Origin: Phenylobacterium sp.
GTDB lineage: Bacteria > Pseudomonadota > Alphaproteobacteria > Caulobacterales > Caulobacteraceae
Assembly (NCBI GenBank): GCA_025350885.1
Contig: JANXXA010000439.1
Span: forward strand, 1 to 8,036
Reading direction: 5' to 3'
Length of the DNA: 8,036 nt
Part shown: positions 7,201-8,036 of the stretch, piece after piece
Layout of the letters: every line of letters begins with the position of its first letter
How positions within the stretch are numbered: the stretch's first letter is position 1
The notes under the pieces: model-generated
The model's input: only the letters and a program-made list of their open reading frames with translations
Told to the model about the DNA's origin: nothing
Databases searched by the model: none
Translations under genes and position numbers: made by a program

Positions 7201-7333
7201 GCCAGCCGACCAGCGCCTCCCGCGCGATGATCCGGCGCGCCGCATAGAGCGCGATCAGCAGGACCAGCGCGACAACGCCGGCCGCCGCCAGGGCAAGGCG
7301 CAATCGCCGGGGGCCAGCCTTGGGCTCGGTCAT
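4289..7333 (-). CDS. ydbH: YdbH-like AsmA-type intermembrane phospholipid transport protein
   Basis: A 1014-residue protein with a short cytoplasmic N-terminus, one membrane anchor at about 10-32 (LALAAAGVVALVLLIALYAA) and a very long periplasmic region of repeating amphipathic beta-strands (recurrent LTGALAAG, ARLTLSGEVAY and VKGGGLPDLTADV-type segments), as in the AsmA/TamB/YhdP superfamily of groove-shaped lipid carriers. The C-terminal DctA-YdbH domain (about 800-1000) is recognisable from FAYQALENLAFSKLDAGL, the RLSLFDLIGRKF segment and LNLDDLLADYADYQRLR. The old 'dicarboxylate transport' domain name is misleading. E. coli YdbH, with TamB and YhdP, moves phospholipid to the outer membrane, and length is comparable. 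I chose ATG 7333 (GGAGA about nine bases upstream) over an in-frame GTG at 7360. It heads an operon with ynbE (4-base overlap) and ydbL, which strongly supports the call. Confidence 0.94.
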   Translation of the reverse strand: MTEPKAGPRRLRLALAAAGVVALVLLIALYAARRIIAREALVGWLRAHGVAATAQVRGLDLAQITGQVTAGDPGAPDFAAGDATIRWGVGATGLEVRAVRLVGPTVHLRLHDGRASLGSLDPLIAELLKRPPNPRRAPPRVEIVRGLLLLDTDYGPLRLTADATVTGGRLTKLDARAAPARLNGPGFDVSLGSSALTMRARGDRVSFDVDLPASATLSGGLSAKDARLTLSGEVAYPDLAGRRVDGPVRLSARLTGALAAGATVKQANLTATFDGRSSGGIEALALSGRAGATLDVQSASFGAASLTSVRATAAADDLSWSRATALTATSRLTLRARAAAAGALNLDAVAATLSGPVRYGPAGLEARLEASLSSHGAWHGLGRPIDGDAAQLAAIKRAAAGFRVAAPAMTLALKAATAKVGLTRPLVIRTDSGGAASFSGQLGAPVFGPAGGRFSLAVKGGGLPDLTADVGGLRLARGVVSAQVRARAAASVGLVEGGRIDLAGALRAGGGGIGFTASRCAPIRVAKLELGANDVEALSAEICPDAGPLVVVTGGDWRLDARVRNLDAEAPGFQSRIAAGAGSVQAAQRRGALSLSARLDEAGLSDTATSTRFNPMRIAGRAALVQGLWSAAFTGRSPKGLALGMAALRHEAASGRGGLDIDTGPLVFAPGGAQPADLSPLAQAVGAPAKGEARFIGRLDWTPAGVTSQGVLSVPHLDFQSPAGAVTGLSGTVAFTSLVPLVAAPGQTLKIDSVATVVPLTGVVATFGLDDKALLISGGAAAVGGGRVSVESLSIPLVAHAPMQGVLRFEGVQLHDLVAASPFGDKVDLDAVVSGRIPFDSQPSDSGNGKVRILGGDLHAIAPGRLSIKRQALTGIAATGSVQAPAGQAAVVPPTDTFTDFAYQALENLAFSKLDAGLATRPDGRLGTLFHIVGHHDPPQHQEIRLSLFDLIGRKFLSRPLPLPSDTAVDLTLDTTLNLDDLLADYADYQRLRGSRAVQAATPNLKSKPVETPR

Positions 7334-7359
7334 GGGCGCAGGTCTCCGCTCACGACGCA

Positions 7360-7367
7360 CTTATAGC
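7360..7367 (-). promoter_or_regulatory. Possible -10 element upstream of ydbH
   Basis: On the minus strand GCTATAAG closely matches the Caulobacter-type -10 consensus GCTANAWC. It lies in the 71-base gap between the dehydrogenase gene and ydbH, about 26 bases before the ydbH ATG, giving a short leader that contains the GGAGA ribosome site. No good TTGAC-like -35 is visible at 10-14 bases upstream, so this may be a weak or activated promoter. If real, the ydbH operon is transcribed independently of the upstream gene. Confidence 0.4.
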
Positions 7368-7404
7368 TCCAATCCGTGGTCGGACGGTGGCCTTCCCCTG
7401 GGCC

Positions 7405-8036
7405 TCAGAGGCCGCCGAAGCTCGCCAGGGCGACGCCGCCGTCCACGGCGATGGTCTCGCCCACCACATAGTCGCCGGCGCGGCTGGCCAGATAGATCGC
7501 GGCCGCGGCCATGTCCTCATCGCGGCCGATGCGGCGCGAGGGGATGCGCTTGGCGATCTCGTCGCCCTGGTCGCGGGCCACCCGGTTCATTTCCGACGCG
7601 AAGGCCCCGGGGGCAATGGCGGTCACGTTGATGGAGTCCGCGATCAGCGCGGCGGCCATCCTGCGCGTCAGGTAGATCAGCCCGGACTTGGAGGCATGAT
7701 AGCTGAAGGTGTCCTGCGGATTGAGCCGGATACCGTCGATCGAGGCGATGTTGATCACCTTGGCCGGCTGGTCGCGGCTGGCGGCGGCCTTCAGCGCCCC
7801 GTGCAGGGCCTGGGTCAGGAAGAACGGTGACTTCAGGTTCAGGTCCATCACCTTGTCCCAGCCGCTTTCCGGGAACTCGTCGAAGGGCGCGCCCCAGGCG
7901 GCGCCGGCGTTGTTGACCAGGATGTCGAGCTTGGGTTCCTTGGCCATGTAGGCCGCCGCCAGCGCCTTGACCCCATCCACCGTCGAGACGTCCTGCGGCA
8001 GGGCGATGCAGTTCGGCCCCAGCTCTTCGGCGGTCT
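7405..8036 (-). CDS. SDR family oxidoreductase, 5' end beyond the window (RhlG-like)
   Basis: The C-terminal 209 residues of a classical short-chain dehydrogenase/reductase; the frame stays open to the right edge (first full codon at 8034), so roughly 45-55 residues including the TGxxxGxG cofactor motif are missing. What remains is diagnostic: LDILVNNAGAAWGAP, the DLNLKSPFF helix, the catalytic serine in NIASIDGI, the YHASK catalytic Tyr and Lys, AIAPGAFASEMNR and a C-terminal VDGG. An internal GTG at 7980 is not the true start. NNAGAAWG, the PESGWDKVM-type segment and the short APG-F-S-M loop resemble RhlG-type NADPH-dependent 3-oxoacyl reductases of Pseudomonas, but SDR substrates cannot be fixed from this. 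It could equally act on another alcohol or ketone in lipid or secondary metabolism. It precedes the ydbH operon on the same strand with a 71-base gap, so co-transcription is uncertain. Confidence 0.92.
   Translation of the reverse strand, partial: TAEELGPNCIALPQDVSTVDGVKALAAAYMAKEPKLDILVNNAGAAWGAPFDEFPESGWDKVMDLNLKSPFFLTQALHGALKAAASRDQPAKVINIASIDGIRLNPQDTFSYHASKSGLIYLTRRMAAALIADSINVTAIAPGAFASEMNRVARDQGDEIAKRIPSRRIGRDEDMAAAAIYLASRAGDYVVGETIAVDGGVALASFGGL

Noticed and set aside
4289..7333. Reading the long protein as a dicarboxylate transporter because of the name of its C-terminal domain
   Set aside because: The protein has one membrane anchor and a long periplasmic beta-repeat, and it neighbours ynbE and ydbL. 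This fits an AsmA-like lipid carrier, not a multi-pass transporter.

Overview
The window is dense, very GC-rich chromosomal DNA (well over 60% G+C by eye) with a strong G/C bias at third codon positions. The gene content (DUF6065 protein, ProXp-ala-type deacylase, CnoX-type thioredoxin/TPR protein with an intact CGPC, stand-alone LON domain, Trm112-like protein with the cysteine-poor alphaproteobacterial signature, YdbH/YnbE/YdbL) suggests an alphaproteobacterium, most likely of the Caulobacterales (Caulobacter/Phenylobacterium type). The genus is an inference from protein families; there is no rRNA or marker gene here to fix it.

Layout. At 9-752 (-) is a DUF6065 protein of unknown function, divergently transcribed from the next gene across a 78-base gap. 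At 831-3699 (+) is a run of five genes: a prolyl-tRNA-editing YbaK/ProX-like deacylase; then, after a 71-base gap, a tight cluster encoding CnoX (thioredoxin plus TPR), a LON substrate-binding-domain protein, a Trm112/UPF0434 protein, and a small membrane-anchored protein with four cysteines whose start overlaps the Trm112 gene. The last four genes have gaps or overlaps of +16, +9 and -23 bases and probably form one operon. A perfect GC hairpin sits at the convergent junction (3701-3715). At 3721-7333 (-) is a three-gene operon in the order ydbH-ynbE-ydbL: a 1014-residue AsmA-like inner-membrane-anchored protein, a small outer-membrane lipoprotein overlapping it by ATGA, and a small periplasmic DUF1318 protein. 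Upstream on the same strand, 7405-8036 (-) is the C-terminal four-fifths of a classical short-chain dehydrogenase that runs off the right edge.

Biology. Two coherent themes appear. The plus-strand block looks like protein and translation quality control: clearing mis-aminoacylated tRNA-Pro, holding unfolded or oxidised proteins, a LON-type recognition domain, and a Trm112-like protein. The minus-strand block matches the YdbH-YnbE-YdbL system, known in Escherichia coli as one of the three AsmA-like systems (with TamB and YhdP) that move phospholipid between inner and outer membrane.

I found no mobile elements, CRISPR arrays, tRNA or rRNA genes, prophage genes or frameshifts. The window looks like stable core chromosome. 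The genes of unknown function (DUF6065 and the four-cysteine membrane protein) are the least explained parts. No strong case for a wholly new system can be made from this sequence alone.
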